NCBI RefSeq assembly: GCF_023715155.1
Contig: NZ_JAMBNQ010000019.1
Location: forward strand, 24,276 to 88,275
Reading direction: 5' to 3'
DNA from: Neobacillus mesonae
GTDB lineage: Bacteria > Bacillota > Bacilli > Bacillales > Cytobacillaceae
Length of the DNA stretch: 64,000 bases
In this document: piece by piece, positions 7,649 through 16,995 of the stretch
Layout: each line of letters opens with the position of its first letter
How positions within the stretch are numbered: position 1 is the first letter of the stretch
Translations under genes and position numbers: made by a program
Notes under the pieces: generated by a model
What the model was told of the DNA's origin: nothing
The model's input: the letters and a program-made list of their open reading frames with translations, nothing else
Database searches by the model: none

Positions 7649-9249
7649 GGGATGGTCACAATAAAGGTCGTCCCGCTTCCCTCTTTCGAATAGACTTCAA
7701 TGTCTCCCTTCACTCTTTCTATGCTTTGCTGTACCAAATATAATCCTTGCCCGCGATTAGGGCCCTTTGTGGAAATACCTTTGATAAAGATTTGCTTCTC
7801 CATCTCTTTGGCAATTCCGCCCCCCGTATCATGTACTTCCAGTACAAGAATATCTTTATAAAAATCAAATCGCAGAGTCACTTTTTTTACCGGCCGATCT
7901 TTGACTGAATCCAAAGCGTTATCGATTAAATTTCCAAGAATCGTGATCATTTCATGGATGATTTCCTGTCTTTCAGGTTTAGGAATACTTCCATCCCCTT
8001 CAATCACAAATTCACAGCCCTTTTCCCTTGCATAGCTGAGTTTTCCTAAAATAAATCCTGCCAAAACAGGATCTTTAAAACGGCTGACGACAAATTCAAG
8101 ATCGTTTCGCTGCTGGTCCGCAACCTTTGCAATGTAAGAAGAAACCATCTCATAATCTTTCATTTGAATTAACCCGGAAATGGCATGCAATTTATTTCGA
8201 AATTCATGTGCCTGAGTCCTTAGGGCTTCGGCATAGAGCTTGACTCCGGTGAGCTGTTCGGCAAGTATTTTGATTTCTGTTTTTTCCCGGAAAGTCGTTA
8301 CTGCTCCGACAAGGGTTTCATTTACTTTCACCGGTACCGTGTTTGCGATAATGGTGATCCCATTTAGTTCGTGTTCCTGGTCTAATAAGGATTCTCCTTG
8401 TCCGAAAACCGTATCAAGCTGAAAATTTGGCATGTATTCTTTAATTTCTTTTCCAATCGGCGAGCCGTTAAAACCTGCTTGATGAAAAAACCGGATTCCT
8501 TCCGTATTTACAAGTGTAATCATTCCTGTCTGGTCCACCGCTAAAATTCCTTCTTTTGTCGATTGAAGGATGGCGCTTCGTTCTTCTAACAATTTTGCAA
8601 TCTCTTTCGGCTCCAGGCCAAATAAAATTTGTTTCACTTTTCTTGCCAAATAAAGAGCACCGAGAATTCCTACGATTAAACCGACTCCTACACCGACATA
8701 AATATTCATTCTGCCTTTCCCAATGGCTTTATTGACCTGTTCCAACGAGATTCCTACAGCTACAGCGCCAACTTGTTTATGCTGCTTGTCATATACAGGT
8801 GTAAATGCCCGTAACGACATCCCCAATGTTCCCCTGGCAATCGAAACATGTTCTTTTCCATTTAAAACCGGTCCCTCATCTCCACCAACGAAATGCTTTC
8901 CAATTTCTTTCTCGTTAGGATGGGATTTGCGGATTCCTTTCATATCCATGACCACTACAAAATTAACCCCGGTTACACGTTTTATTTCACTTGTAAAGGT
9001 TTGAATTTCGTTTTCATCCACATGATGGGTGAGGCCATTTATCACAATTGGAGAACGGGCTGTAATCCGAGCTATATTGGAGGCTTTTTCAGCCTGGCTT
9101 TTTTCTATCCCGTCTGAAAGCCAATTGGTTATTAATAAATCGGAAACAAGCAATGCCAACACAACCACCATCAATACCAGCATGATAATGGTCGTTTTTA
9201 ACGTAAATCTATAGGTTTTAATTCTAGTAAATTCATTCTGCCCCACCAC
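7630..9249 (-). CDS. dctS: CitA/DctS-type sensor histidine kinase
   Basis: This 539-residue membrane sensor kinase has an N-terminal membrane segment (about residues 17-40), an extracytoplasmic Cache/PAS-like domain, a second membrane segment (about 177-200), a cytoplasmic PAS region (ILAVDQTGMITLVN), a dimerisation segment with the probable phospho-His in AHEFRNKLHAISG, and an ATPase domain with NLIDNAL and DTGGGI. The layout matches the DctS, MalK and CitS kinases that sense C4-dicarboxylates or citrate. It lies 26 bases downstream of the regulator gene. The adjacent dctP favours dicarboxylate sensing. Confidence 0.88.
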   Translation of the reverse strand: MVGQNEFTRIKTYRFTLKTTIIMLVLMVVVLALLVSDLLITNWLSDGIEKSQAEKASNIARITARSPIVINGLTHHVDENEIQTFTSEIKRVTGVNFVVVMDMKGIRKSHPNEKEIGKHFVGGDEGPVLNGKEHVSIARGTLGMSLRAFTPVYDKQHKQVGAVAVGISLEQVNKAIGKGRMNIYVGVGVGLIVGILGALYLARKVKQILFGLEPKEIAKLLEERSAILQSTKEGILAVDQTGMITLVNTEGIRFFHQAGFNGSPIGKEIKEYMPNFQLDTVFGQGESLLDQEHELNGITIIANTVPVKVNETLVGAVTTFREKTEIKILAEQLTGVKLYAEALRTQAHEFRNKLHAISGLIQMKDYEMVSSYIAKVADQQRNDLEFVVSRFKDPVLAGFILGKLSYAREKGCEFVIEGDGSIPKPERQEIIHEMITILGNLIDNALDSVKDRPVKKVTLRFDFYKDILVLEVHDTGGGIAKEMEKQIFIKGISTKGPNRGQGLYLVQQSIERVKGDIEVYSKEGSGTTFIVTIPYKNDK

Positions 9250-9275
9250 ACTATTCCTCCTGAAGAATTGCCGCC

Positions 9276-9956
9276 TTACTTCATGGCATACCGGTTAACA
9301 GGTCTTCCCACCCCGCCATATTGAATGTGGAGCTCCACTTTTCCTTCTTTTTCTAAATAATCCAGGTACCTGCGTGCTGTGATACGCGCTATTCCAATAC
9401 TTTCCGCTACCTCTTCCGCAGACACCGGTTTAATCTGTTTTGAAATAAACATCGTCACTTTTGTCAATGTATTGGAATTAAGGCCCTTCGGTAACTGCTC
9501 ATCCTCTATCTCTTCTTTTTCATGTTTAAAAATAATTTCGTCTAAATCATCCTGTGCAATGGATTCCTTTTCAGAAAATTTTATCTGGAATAATTTATAA
9601 TTCTCCAGCGACTTTTTGATCCGTTCAAAAGTGAACGGTTTAATGATGTAATCCATGGCTCCCTGCTGAAGCACTTGATGGATAGTATCAACATCATTTG
9701 CAGCGGTAATGGCAATGACATCAACGGATAATGCCTCAGAACGAATCTCCCTCAGCATTTCCACTCCCCCCAAATGCGGCATGTATAAATCAATGATAGC
9801 GAGATCTGGCTTTAATTCACGAGCCAGTCTAATTCCTTCCTCTCCATTTGAAGCTGTCCCAATGATGGTAAATCCCTCTATTCTTTCAATAAACTGACGG
9901 TGAACTTCTCTGACCATTGGATCATCTTCTACTAATATGACTCTTATCGGAAACAT
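9276..9956 (-). CDS. dctR: CitB/DctR-type response regulator
   Basis: The 226-residue product has an N-terminal receiver domain with the acidic pair in VEDDP, the phospho-acceptor Asp in DLAIIDLYMP (about residue 56) and the conserved Lys in IIKPF. A C-terminal helix-turn-helix region (EEVAESIGIARITARRYLDYLEKEG) is typical of the CitB/DctR/MalR group. It partners the kinase encoded just downstream. Divergent placement opposite dctP indicates that it activates dctP transcription when C4-dicarboxylate is present; this is inference from B. subtilis DctSR. Confidence 0.9.
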   Translation of the reverse strand: MFPIRVILVEDDPMVREVHRQFIERIEGFTIIGTASNGEEGIRLARELKPDLAIIDLYMPHLGGVEMLREIRSEALSVDVIAITAANDVDTIHQVLQQGAMDYIIKPFTFERIKKSLENYKLFQIKFSEKESIAQDDLDEIIFKHEKEEIEDEQLPKGLNSNTLTKVTMFISKQIKPVSAEEVAESIGIARITARRYLDYLEKEGKVELHIQYGGVGRPVNRYAMK

Positions 9957-10061
9957 CTTTTGCCCCCATCTCTACTTATAAATCCTCTTATATTTTATAA
10001 AATACAGCTAATTCTCACAACCTTGAATGAACTGTACCATTACTTCCGTTTTGTTTCACGT

Positions 10062-10113
10062 CTTTGTTATATAACAATAAGAACAATAAGAACAATATGA
10101 CCAAAATAACAAT
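10062..10113. promoter_or_regulatory. Palindromes and direct repeats in the dctR-dctP intergenic region
   Basis: Between the divergent genes lie a perfect 14-bp palindrome TTGTTATATAACAA, three phased AACAAT copies (AAGAACAAT repeats) and a near-palindrome ATAACAATGTTAT. Such clustering fits binding sites for DctR or a related regulator. The assignment to DctR is inference. Confidence 0.45.
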
Positions 10114-10160
10114 GTTATCTGAATTTTAATTATTATTTTCTCAAGGGATAAGAAATTTTG

Positions 10161-10175
10161 TTGAAACCGTTATCA
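10161..10175 (+). promoter_or_regulatory. CcpA catabolite-responsive element (cre)
   Basis: TTGAAACCGTTATCA matches the B. subtilis cre consensus WTGNAANCGNWNNCW at every defined position. It lies 26 bases upstream of the dctP start codon, where CcpA binding would block transcription when glucose is present. Confidence 0.7.
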
Positions 10176-10200
10176 ACTTTAAAACAAAGGGGAATGAGAG

Positions 10201-11466
10201 ATGAAGATTAATTTTAAAAATCTAACCGTCCAAGTGCTCTGCGGGATTATTCTAGGAATCCTGATTGGATTTCTTTTTCCGAAATTTGGGGCTGAATTAA
10301 AATTCTTAGCAGATATTTTTATCAAACTAATTAAAATGGTGATTGCTCCAATCGTTTTCTTTACGATTGTTATTGGAATCGGTAACATGGGAGATTTAAA
10401 AAAGGTTGGGCGCATTGGCGGTAAAGCACTGATCTATTTTGAGATTATTACCACTTTTGCCCTGGCGATTGGCTTAATTGTTGTAAATGTCATCAAACCA
10501 GGTTCCGGGTTTAATACTTCTGGTGCAAAAGCGAGCGATATTTCGCAATATACAACTGCTGCAAAAGAATCAAGCCATGGAGCAATCGATTTTATTCTTA
10601 ACGTGATTCCGGATAACTTTGTCGGGGCGATGGCTAAAGGCGATCTTCTTCCAATCCTTTTCTTCTCTGTATTATTTGGTATTGCACTCGCTTCTTTCGG
10701 GGAAAAAGGAAAACCGGTTGTCCAATTATTTGAACAATTAACAGAGATATTTTTCAAGATTGTCAATATTGTCATGAAGTTTTCACCTATTGCAGCTTCC
10801 GGCGCGATGGCCTATACCATCGGTAACTTTGGTCTTGGTTCACTCTTATCACTAGGAAAATTAATGGGCAGTGTTTATCTCACCATGTTCCTGTTCATCG
10901 TGTTTGTCCTAGGTGCAGTAGCGAAACTTTACGGCTTTAATATCTTAAAATTCATCAATTATATTAAGGAAGAAATTCTATTAGTTCTCGGAACTTCTTC
11001 ATCTGAATCAGCACTGCCAAGAATGATGGAACGTTTAGAAAAATACGGGTGCTCTAAATCAGTTGTCGGTCTAGTTGTACCTACTGGTTATTCCTTTAAC
11101 CTGGATGGTACAGCCATTTACCTTTCAATGGCAGCCCTATTCATTGCACAAGCATATAATGTAGACATTACGATTTGGCATCAAATCACATTAATGGGTA
11201 TTCTAATGCTGACTTCTAAAGGGGCAGCAGGTGTTACAGGCTCTGGTTTCATTACCCTTGCAGCTACCCTTTCAGCCTTCCCGGTTATTCCAGTTGAAGG
11301 TATTGCCTTATTAATTGGGGTTGACCGCTTCATGTCGGAGGCACGTGCGATTACAAACTTAATCGGAAACGGTGTTGCAACAGTAGTTGTTTCTAAAATG
11401 GAAAAGGAATTTCATCCAGCAATAGAAGGTAAAACGAAAAAAGAGGATATGTCAGTTAGTGCTTAA
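10201..11466 (+). CDS. dctP: C4-dicarboxylate:cation symporter
   Basis: The 421-residue membrane protein belongs to the DAACS family (GltP/DctA) and matches B. subtilis DctP in length and sequence. It carries the family signatures: the serine-rich hairpin [32 protein letters not shown] and the [13 protein letters not shown] loop. It imports succinate, fumarate and malate with protons or Na+. The start has AAAGGGGAATGAG upstream. Control is probably by DctSR, encoded divergently, and by CcpA through the cre in its leader. Confidence 0.95.
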   Translation: MKINFKNLTVQVLCGIILGILIGFLFPKFGAELKFLADIFIKLIKMVIAPIVFFTIVIGIGNMGDLKKVGRIGGKALIYFEIITTFALAIGLIVVNVIKPGSGFNTSGAKASDISQYTTAAKESSHGAIDFILNVIPDNFVGAMAKGDLLPILFFSVLFGIALASFGEKGKPVVQLFEQLTEIFFKIVNIVMKFSPIAASGAMAYTIGNFGLGSLLSLGKLMGSVYLTMFLFIVFVLGAVAKLYGFNILKFINYIKEEILLVLGTSSSESALPRMMERLEKYGCSKSVVGLVVPTGYSFNLDGTAIYLSMAALFIAQAYNVDITIWHQITLMGILMLTSKGAAGVTGSGFITLAATLSAFPVIPVEGIALLIGVDRFMSEARAITNLIGNGVATVVVSKMEKEFHPAIEGKTKKEDMSVSA

Positions 11467-11510
11467 TAGAAAAGCATAAGCGCCTTTGGATGGGCTCCTG
11501 CCTTGACCAT
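11467..11510 (+). repeat. Fragment of a dispersed intergenic repeat
   Basis: Directly after the dctP stop codon, GAAAAGCATAAGCGCCTTTGG resembles the GAAAAGCGCAAGNGCCTTGG end of the longer copies at about 11.6 and 15.1 kb, in the orientation seen 3' of other genes. Confidence 0.4.
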
Positions 11511-11530
11511 TCTCATAGTCAGAAAAAGTA

Positions 11531-11568
11531 ACAGAGGTGCGAAACGGTTTTCGCACCTCTGTTTTTTT
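11531..11568 (+). terminator. Rho-independent terminator of dctP
   Basis: ACAGAGGTGCGAAA pairs with TTTCGCACCTCTG around a four-base loop and is followed by T7. Confidence 0.9.
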
Positions 11569-11590
11569 ATTAGTAAAAAAGGATAAAATT

Positions 11591-11710
11591 TTTGACCTTA
11601 AAATTGTCCAGCTCAAGCGACTAGCCCCTCGAGGTCAAATAACCATAGGCTTTAAGAGCCGAAGGTTATTTGCTATGCCTGAGGCTGACCAAGGCACTTG
11701 CGCTTTTCTT
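11591..11710 (-). repeat. Dispersed hairpin repeat, copy 1 (3' of thiY)
   Basis: On the minus strand the element begins GAAAAGCGCAAGTGCCTTGG, continues through a stem made by AAATAACCTTCGG and a matching GGTTATTT, then has CCTCGAGGGGCTAG and ends near GGTC. A second copy lies at 14981-15174. It resembles interspersed intergenic repeats seen in many Bacillaceae. It begins a few bases past the thiY stop codon. Confidence 0.7.
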
Positions 11711-11715
11711 ATCTC

Positions 11716-12714
11716 TTATTTAAAATTAACAAACGCATCAGCAGCATTTACTTTTTGGTCAATGACTTTATTGTCTTTCAGCCATTCTCCAACTTTCTTC
11801 CATGTTTCTGGATCTTGGTAACCGAATGGTTTGTCTTTGGCATCCATTAATGGTAAAAGGATGTCTAAGCTTTTCGTTTCAATATCTTTTTCAAGTGGCG
11901 ATGATTTTTCTTCGTGTTTCAAAAGGATGGATAGTCCTTCCCCTGGATGGGCTTCTACATATTTTTGTCCTTTTGTCATGGCCGTGATAAATTTTTTATA
12001 TACGTCAGGTTTTTCTTTCAATCCTTTTTCACTGCCGACCATGACTAATTCATAATAATCCGGTACACCATAATCTGCCGGGTTCAGTGTCCGCATTGGG
12101 TGGCCTTCTTTATCGAGTAATAGTTTCTCATGATTGATATATCCGCCAATTAAGGCATCCGTCTTTTTCGTTGCCATTGCCGGAATCAAATCCCAGCCTA
12201 CATCAACCATCTTAACCTTCTTGGTATCGCCTCCGTCCGCATTCACCATTGTATCAATAATCGCTTCATCAAGCGGGATTGACGGATAGCCGACAGTTTT
12301 TCCAGCCAGGTCTTTTGGAGATTTAATCGTCCCCTCTTTAGGTACCATTACTTGATTTAACGGATGACGCACAATAGCGGAAAAAGATTGGACTGGAATA
12401 TCTTCTCCACGGGCAACCAGCACCTCTGGCTGATAGCTCATCGCCATGTCAATTTTTCCAGCTGCCACCAGTCTTAACGGGTCATTGGTATCCGCTGGCA
12501 TTTCAATATCAACATCCAAGCCCTGCTCCTTAAAATACCCTTTTTCGTCCGCTGTAAAAAGAAATGAATGAACCGCATTTGGATACCAATCAAGCATAAG
12601 GCTTACTTTTTGAAGCCCCTTATCTTTATCCGATGATGGATTGGTCTCTTCTTTTCCACATGCTCCCAGTACAACTAAACATAAGCTAAAAACAATAAAC
12701 AGCATTTTTTTCAT
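11716..12714 (-). CDS. thiY: Thiamine-precursor ABC transporter, substrate-binding lipoprotein
   Basis: The 332-residue product has a lipoprotein signal (MKKMLFIVFSLCLVVLGAC, lipidation at Cys19) and an NMT1/THI5-like periplasmic-binding fold (LMLDWYPNAVHSFLFTA...). ThiY binds N-formyl-4-amino-5-aminomethyl-2-methylpyrimidine, a thiamine breakdown product, outside the membrane. The permease and ATPase genes lie immediately upstream and tenA and ylmB further up, which fixes the pathway. It is the last gene of the block. Confidence 0.88.
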   Translation of the reverse strand: MKKMLFIVFSLCLVVLGACGKEETNPSSDKDKGLQKVSLMLDWYPNAVHSFLFTADEKGYFKEQGLDVDIEMPADTNDPLRLVAAGKIDMAMSYQPEVLVARGEDIPVQSFSAIVRHPLNQVMVPKEGTIKSPKDLAGKTVGYPSIPLDEAIIDTMVNADGGDTKKVKMVDVGWDLIPAMATKKTDALIGGYINHEKLLLDKEGHPMRTLNPADYGVPDYYELVMVGSEKGLKEKPDVYKKFITAMTKGQKYVEAHPGEGLSILLKHEEKSSPLEKDIETKSLDILLPLMDAKDKPFGYQDPETWKKVGEWLKDNKVIDQKVNAADAFVNFK

Positions 12715-12768
12715 TGAAAGAACTCCCTCTTATTGAAGTAAAAATAAATGATGTAACAGACCGAAGAT

Positions 12769-13542
12769 TTACCGGCCCCGCGCTAAATTTTTCAATAACC
12801 GCTTTTCTATTAAACGAATGAATAAAAATAAAATAATTCCCATCAACGATAATAGGAAGATGGCAGCAAACACAGAGTCTGCCTGGAGATTTCCGGACAT
12901 CCGCCGGCTGAAATATCCCAATCCCTCGCTTGCTCCAAGCCATTCACCGATTGTTGCCCCAGTGACACTGTATACAACAGACATCTTTAGACCAGATAAA
13001 ATAGAAGGCAGAGCCATCGGCACTTGAACCTTTTTAAACACCATCCACCGGCCTGCCCCCATGGTTCTCAGCAATTCACGGTATTCATCCCCTCCTGCCT
13101 TAAGCCCGTCATAGGTACTTACGACAATTGGAAAAAAGGCGATTAAGAAGGTAACAGCGACTTTGCTCCAAATGGTATAACCGAACCATAAAATAAAGAT
13201 GGGCGAGATGGCAATCAATGGCACTGTTTGGGAGATGACTAGGAATGGATAGAGTATTTTTTCTAACGTTCGGAAAAAATGCATCCCCACTCCAAACAGA
13301 AGACCGCCAATTAAAGAGATTCCAAATCCAATCAAGACTTCCCAAAAGGTTGCTGGTAAATGAACACCAAAAAGAAGGTCCTTATTTTTCAGCAGTGCCT
13401 CCCAAATAGAAGAAGGAGAAGGCAAAATAAAGGATGGGACTCCCCCGGCCTGCACAATCCATTCCCAAATAGCGACAAAACCAATCACTACCAGGACAAA
13501 TAAGCCGTAATCACTTGTCCACTTTTTCCATTTAATTTTCAT
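12769..13542 (-). CDS. thiX: Thiamine-precursor ABC transporter, permease
   Basis: The 257-residue membrane protein has the BPD-type permease layout of about six membrane segments, with the EAA-loop region near LLRTMGAGRWMVFKKVQVPMALPSIL and the ending GILFLFIRLIEKRLLKN. It pairs with ThiY and ThiZ to import formylaminopyrimidine. Its start overlaps the end of thiZ by 11 bases, so the two are translationally coupled. Confidence 0.87.
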   Translation of the reverse strand: MKIKWKKWTSDYGLFVLVVIGFVAIWEWIVQAGGVPSFILPSPSSIWEALLKNKDLLFGVHLPATFWEVLIGFGISLIGGLLFGVGMHFFRTLEKILYPFLVISQTVPLIAISPIFILWFGYTIWSKVAVTFLIAFFPIVVSTYDGLKAGGDEYRELLRTMGAGRWMVFKKVQVPMALPSILSGLKMSVVYSVTGATIGEWLGASEGLGYFSRRMSGNLQADSVFAAIFLLSLMGIILFLFIRLIEKRLLKNLARGR

Positions 13543-14260
13543 GATGAATCAGCCGCTCCAATTCTTTTCTTAATTCGATAAACTCTGGTTGATAGATTTG
13601 GTCGGAATTCCTTGGTCTTGGAAGATTCACTTTCCATTCACGAACATGGGCATCACCTAAAAGATAGATTCTATCACTTAATAGAATTGCTTCCTCTAAA
13701 TCATGGGTAATAAACAAAACGGTTTTTTGTAAATCCTCCCATAACCCTAATAACCAGGTGTGCATATTCCGCTTGGTCATAGCATCCAGTGCCCCGAACG
13801 GTTCATCCAGCAAAAGAAGCTCTTTCCCTGTCATAATCGTTCTTAAAAACGCTGCCCGCTGTCTCATCCCGCCAGACAGTTCATCCGGAAAAGCATTTTC
13901 ATATCCCTTAAGACCAAACCGCGAAAACCATTCATGAATCTCAGCCAGATTGCCTTTCTTCCCCTCCACTTCTAATGGAAGCATGACATTGTCCAAAACG
14001 GTTCTCCAAGGGAGCAGCAGGTCTTTTTGCGGCATATAGCCTACTTTTCCTAAACGCTCTCCGGATATTTCTCCATTGATACCGATTTCTCCCTTGTCTG
14101 GTGCAAGAAGGCCGGTAATTAATTTGAACAAGGTGCTTTTTCCAGATCCGCTTGGACCAATTACAGACACAAATTCTCCTGGGGCAACACGAAGATTAAT
14201 ATTTTCAAAAATCGGCGCCGTCCCTTGAAAAGCATATGTTAATTCGTTGATGGCCAGCAT
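13532..14260 (-). CDS. thiZ: Thiamine-precursor ABC transporter, ATPase
   Basis: The product is a 242-residue ABC ATPase with Walker A GPSGSGKST, the Q-loop region GYMPQKDLLLPW, the ABC signature LSGGMRQR, Walker B LLLLDEPFGALD and the switch His in THD. It energises ThiXY. The frame extends upstream to 14320, but those residues overlap tenA; the ATG at 14260, just after the tenA stop, starts the typical segment MLAINELTYAF. No strong ribosome site precedes it, so coupling to tenA is likely. Confidence 0.87.
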   Translation of the reverse strand: MLAINELTYAFQGTAPIFENINLRVAPGEFVSVIGPSGSGKSTLFKLITGLLAPDKGEIGINGEISGERLGKVGYMPQKDLLLPWRTVLDNVMLPLEVEGKKGNLAEIHEWFSRFGLKGYENAFPDELSGGMRQRAAFLRTIMTGKELLLLDEPFGALDAMTKRNMHTWLLGLWEDLQKTVLFITHDLEEAILLSDRIYLLGDAHVREWKVNLPRPRNSDQIYQPEFIELRKELERLIHHEN

Positions 14261-14267
14261 GGACGAG

Positions 14268-14939
14268 CTAAACAGTCCAATCGCCCCCCTCATATGCCAT
14301 ATCCCAGAACATATATTCAAATCGTGAAGTGGTCAGAAAATGCTCTTCTAAAACAGCTAATTCCCGCTCCGGTTTCCCATCCGTTAACCGATCCAAAATA
14401 TCTATCAGCCACAATGCTAACGCTCCATATTCATCTGAAGAATACATCTTTACCCATTCGCCATACATGGGATGGTCAATGGAATTTGGATAAGTCTCTG
14501 CAAGCAGTTTCCCAATCTCCCAATAACTCCACATGCATGGGAGAAGCGCCGAAATCAATTCTTCAAGTGAACCGTTTTGAGCAACCTTTAACATATAACT
14601 TGTGTACGCTAAATTATTCGGCATCGGTTTCGTCTCTTCCAGCTCTTGAGTGGTGATACCAAACCGCCCGGCATATTGGCGGTGGAGGTCCATTTCGCCG
14701 TTTAGTGTCTCATCAAGCAATTTTGCAAATGCGGCCATCGTTTCTACGTCCGTCGCTTTCACTGCACCTAACGCAAACATTTTGGAATAATCAATTAAAT
14801 AGACATAATCCTGCTTCATATAACGGATAAATGACTCAACAGGCAGCTCGCCCGTTCCTAACCCTGCCACAAATGGATGCTGGTGAGTTTTTTCCCATAT
14901 ACCCTGCACATTTTCAAAAAGTCTTTGGGAAAATTTCAT
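14268..14939 (-). CDS. tenA: Aminopyrimidine aminohydrolase / thiaminase II
   Basis: The 223-residue product is a TenA-family all-helical enzyme. It hydrolyses 4-amino-5-aminomethyl-2-methylpyrimidine to HMP, the last step of salvage of degraded thiamine. Visible family features include YMKQDYVYLIDYSKMFALGA near residues 40-59, LLPCMWSYWEIG with the catalytic Cys (about residue 138) and the C-terminal EYMFWDMAYEG with the catalytic Glu. It is adjacent to the thiZXY importer. Confidence 0.92.
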   Translation of the reverse strand: MKFSQRLFENVQGIWEKTHQHPFVAGLGTGELPVESFIRYMKQDYVYLIDYSKMFALGAVKATDVETMAAFAKLLDETLNGEMDLHRQYAGRFGITTQELEETKPMPNNLAYTSYMLKVAQNGSLEELISALLPCMWSYWEIGKLLAETYPNSIDHPMYGEWVKMYSSDEYGALALWLIDILDRLTDGKPERELAVLEEHFLTTSRFEYMFWDMAYEGGDWTV

Positions 14940-14980
14940 CTTCCTGCTCCCCCTTTTTTAATTTCAGAATTTGTATGTTT

Positions 14981-15174
14981 TTGACCTTAAGAATTGTTCA
15001 GCACAAGCAGCCACGCCCCTCGAGGTCAAATAACCTTCAGCTCTAAAAATCAAAAAGAGCTTTAGGGGCAGAAGAACATTTCCGAGCCTTTAGGCTGACC
15101 ACTAAGGAAGGCTAATAAGAATAATCATCGCAGGAACAAGCTGTGCTTGTTCCGAAGGCGATTACGCTTTTCTT
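14981..15174 (-). repeat. Dispersed hairpin repeat, copy 2 (between tenA and ylmB)
   Basis: This copy shares TTGACCTTAA, CCCCTCGAGGTCAAATAACC and the terminal CGCTTTTCTT with the copy at 11591-11710, in the same orientation, with a longer middle. The middle adds a perfect 9-bp stem GGAACAAGC/GCTTGTTCC. Its end overlaps the last codons of ylmB, so the C-terminal TRKA of YlmB is encoded by repeat sequence. Confidence 0.7.
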
Positions 15175-16439
15175 GTATTGCACCATTTTGCAATAAACAT
15201 AGCCATCACTTTGGTAAAGTCCAGGAGCTGCTGGATTTCTACTTTTTCATTCACAGCATGGGCATCTTCTAATTTTCCCGGCCCAAAAATAACGGTTGGA
15301 ATTCCTGCCTCACCGAGCCATCCGGCATCTGTGACCGTCGATGACATCCCAACTTCAGGAGATTGTCCCAAGCATTTTTCATAAGAGCTGATTAAATGAT
15401 GGATACCTGGATGGTCGATGTCTAATTCTAATGATGGAAAAATTTCACCCCTGTCCACAATCATCGATTTCCCGCCCCACTTAAATTGCGGCGGATTTTC
15501 ACGAAGCCAGGGATCCGCCGCTGCAACTGCGAGAATATGCTCCTCTATTTCCTTAATAACCGTTTGATAATCTTCATTCGGATAAAAATGAACCGTTATC
15601 CAAAGTGCACAGCGGTCGGCAACAAATGCTGCATGACGGCCGCCTTCAATGACAGCAGGATTAATCGTATTCGATCCAGGTGGAAATCCCTCATAGCTCT
15701 TGGTAACGGCCCAATGACGCTCAAGATCCTGCAGCCCGGAGATTATCTTCATCATTTTTTCAATGGTGCTGGCTCCCTTTACGCCTCCGCCTGCATGAAT
15801 CATTTTCCTTCTAATCCCGTCATGATGTGTTTCCTTGCTTTCGATGGTGATCCAGCCGGTAATCACTCCGCCTTGTCCTTGTATATGTAAATCACTCGTA
15901 TCCACTACAACTGCATAGTCCGCATGATACCCTTTTTCCGTACACGCAAGCGTTCCAGCCTCACCCGCTTCTTCCCCGATAACTGACTGAATCTGAAGGT
16001 CTCCCTTTAGGGTAACCCCGAGGTCCTGGAGCAGTTTAACAGCGAAAATCGATGCAGCTAAGCCGCTTTTCATATCGGCTGTGCCCCGTCCATAAAGATA
16101 GGAATCTTTGATTCTAGCTTCAAATGGTGATGAATCCCATTCTTTTTCATCTCCAACCTCGGCGACATCAACATGACCATTAACAATTAAGCTGTTATAC
16201 TCGTCTGACGCTTCTCCATGGAGAATGCCGATGACGTTCGAATCTCCGGGGTACACTTCCCATTGATCGGTTTTAAAGCCCATTTCCTCAATGGTACCTT
16301 TCATAAATTCCTGAATGGCATTGGTATTTCTAGCCGGCGGACTGACGGTTGGAAATGAAATAAATTTACGTATCAGTTCTATCAGCTCCGCTTTTCTTTC
16401 TTCCACCTGCTGTGAAATTTTTTCTTTAAGCTGATCCAT
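15162..16439 (-). CDS. ylmB: Formylaminopyrimidine deformylase (M20 family)
   Basis: The 425-residue product is an M20 (ArgE/DapE) metallohydrolase, the size of B. subtilis YlmB. YlmB removes the formyl group from N-formyl-4-amino-5-aminomethyl-2-methylpyrimidine. Metal-site motifs are visible: NGHVDVAEVGD (His and Asp), YGRGTADMKSG, the catalytic GEEAGEAG Glu pair, and VVDTSD. It lies between thiW and the tenA-thiZXY genes, consistent with the salvage route. The 3' end runs into a dispersed repeat. Confidence 0.88.
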   Translation of the reverse strand: MDQLKEKISQQVEERKAELIELIRKFISFPTVSPPARNTNAIQEFMKGTIEEMGFKTDQWEVYPGDSNVIGILHGEASDEYNSLIVNGHVDVAEVGDEKEWDSSPFEARIKDSYLYGRGTADMKSGLAASIFAVKLLQDLGVTLKGDLQIQSVIGEEAGEAGTLACTEKGYHADYAVVVDTSDLHIQGQGGVITGWITIESKETHHDGIRRKMIHAGGGVKGASTIEKMMKIISGLQDLERHWAVTKSYEGFPPGSNTINPAVIEGGRHAAFVADRCALWITVHFYPNEDYQTVIKEIEEHILAVAAADPWLRENPPQFKWGGKSMIVDRGEIFPSLELDIDHPGIHHLISSYEKCLGQSPEVGMSSTVTDAGWLGEAGIPTVIFGPGKLEDAHAVNEKVEIQQLLDFTKVMAMFIAKWCNTRKA

Positions 16440-16473
16440 TTATTTTCCCCCTTTCCATTAAAACGAAGAAATT

Positions 16474-16995
16474 TTATTTAGTTTTTAAAACTTGAACATC
16501 ATTTGCCGCATCAACATGCACCACTTTTTTTCTTAGAAAAACAACTAACATAATAAATCCAAGCAGGGCTCCTGCAAATGAGCTAAAAATAAATAATGGA
16601 ATGAACCCAAATAGTGTGGCTTTTTGCCCTAAAAATAAGGTGGCAATCGGATAACATAGAATCGCCCCAATGATTCCTGTCCCGATAACCTCACCGATTA
16701 CCGCATGATAGATTTTCTTTGTTTTTGCAAAAATGAGGGCCGCGAGTAATGCACCTGCCATACTGCCGGGAAAAGCAAAAATGGAGCCCGTCCCCATTAA
16801 GTTTCGCAACAATGAAACACAAAAAGCCTGCGCCACAGCATAAACGGGACCTAATAGAACTGCTGACAAGACATTCAAGAAATGCTGTACTGGAAATACC
16901 TTAGTAAAACCAATCGGAATCGCCACCATGCTGCTGGATACGGTGCCGATGGCAATTATCATTGCCGTCAGCGTCAGTTTATATGTTTTCCTCAT
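16474..16995 (-). CDS. thiW: ECF transporter S component for a thiamine precursor
   Basis: The 173-residue membrane protein matches the ThiW family, the substrate-binding S component of an energy-coupling-factor importer, with about five to six membrane segments and the N-terminal pattern [16 protein letters not shown]. The predicted substrate is the thiazole precursor hydroxyethylthiazole. It overlaps the thiE end by 17 bases. The shared ECF ATPases and T protein are not in this window. Confidence 0.88.
   Translation of the reverse strand: MRKTYKLTLTAMIIAIGTVSSSMVAIPIGFTKVFPVQHFLNVLSAVLLGPVYAVAQAFCVSLLRNLMGTGSIFAFPGSMAGALLAALIFAKTKKIYHAVIGEVIGTGIIGAILCYPIATLFLGQKATLFGFIPLFIFSSFAGALLGFIMLVVFLRKKVVHVDAANDVQVLKTK

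Noticed and set aside
11537..11821. 94-codon plus-strand frame.
   Set aside because: It starts inside the dctP terminator, runs through a dispersed repeat and into antisense thiY.
14981..15174. A second TPP riboswitch upstream of tenA.
   Set aside because: None of the thi-box segments (CTGAGA, ACCTGA.CTGG, CGTAGGRA) occurs there; the conserved blocks belong to a dispersed repeat.
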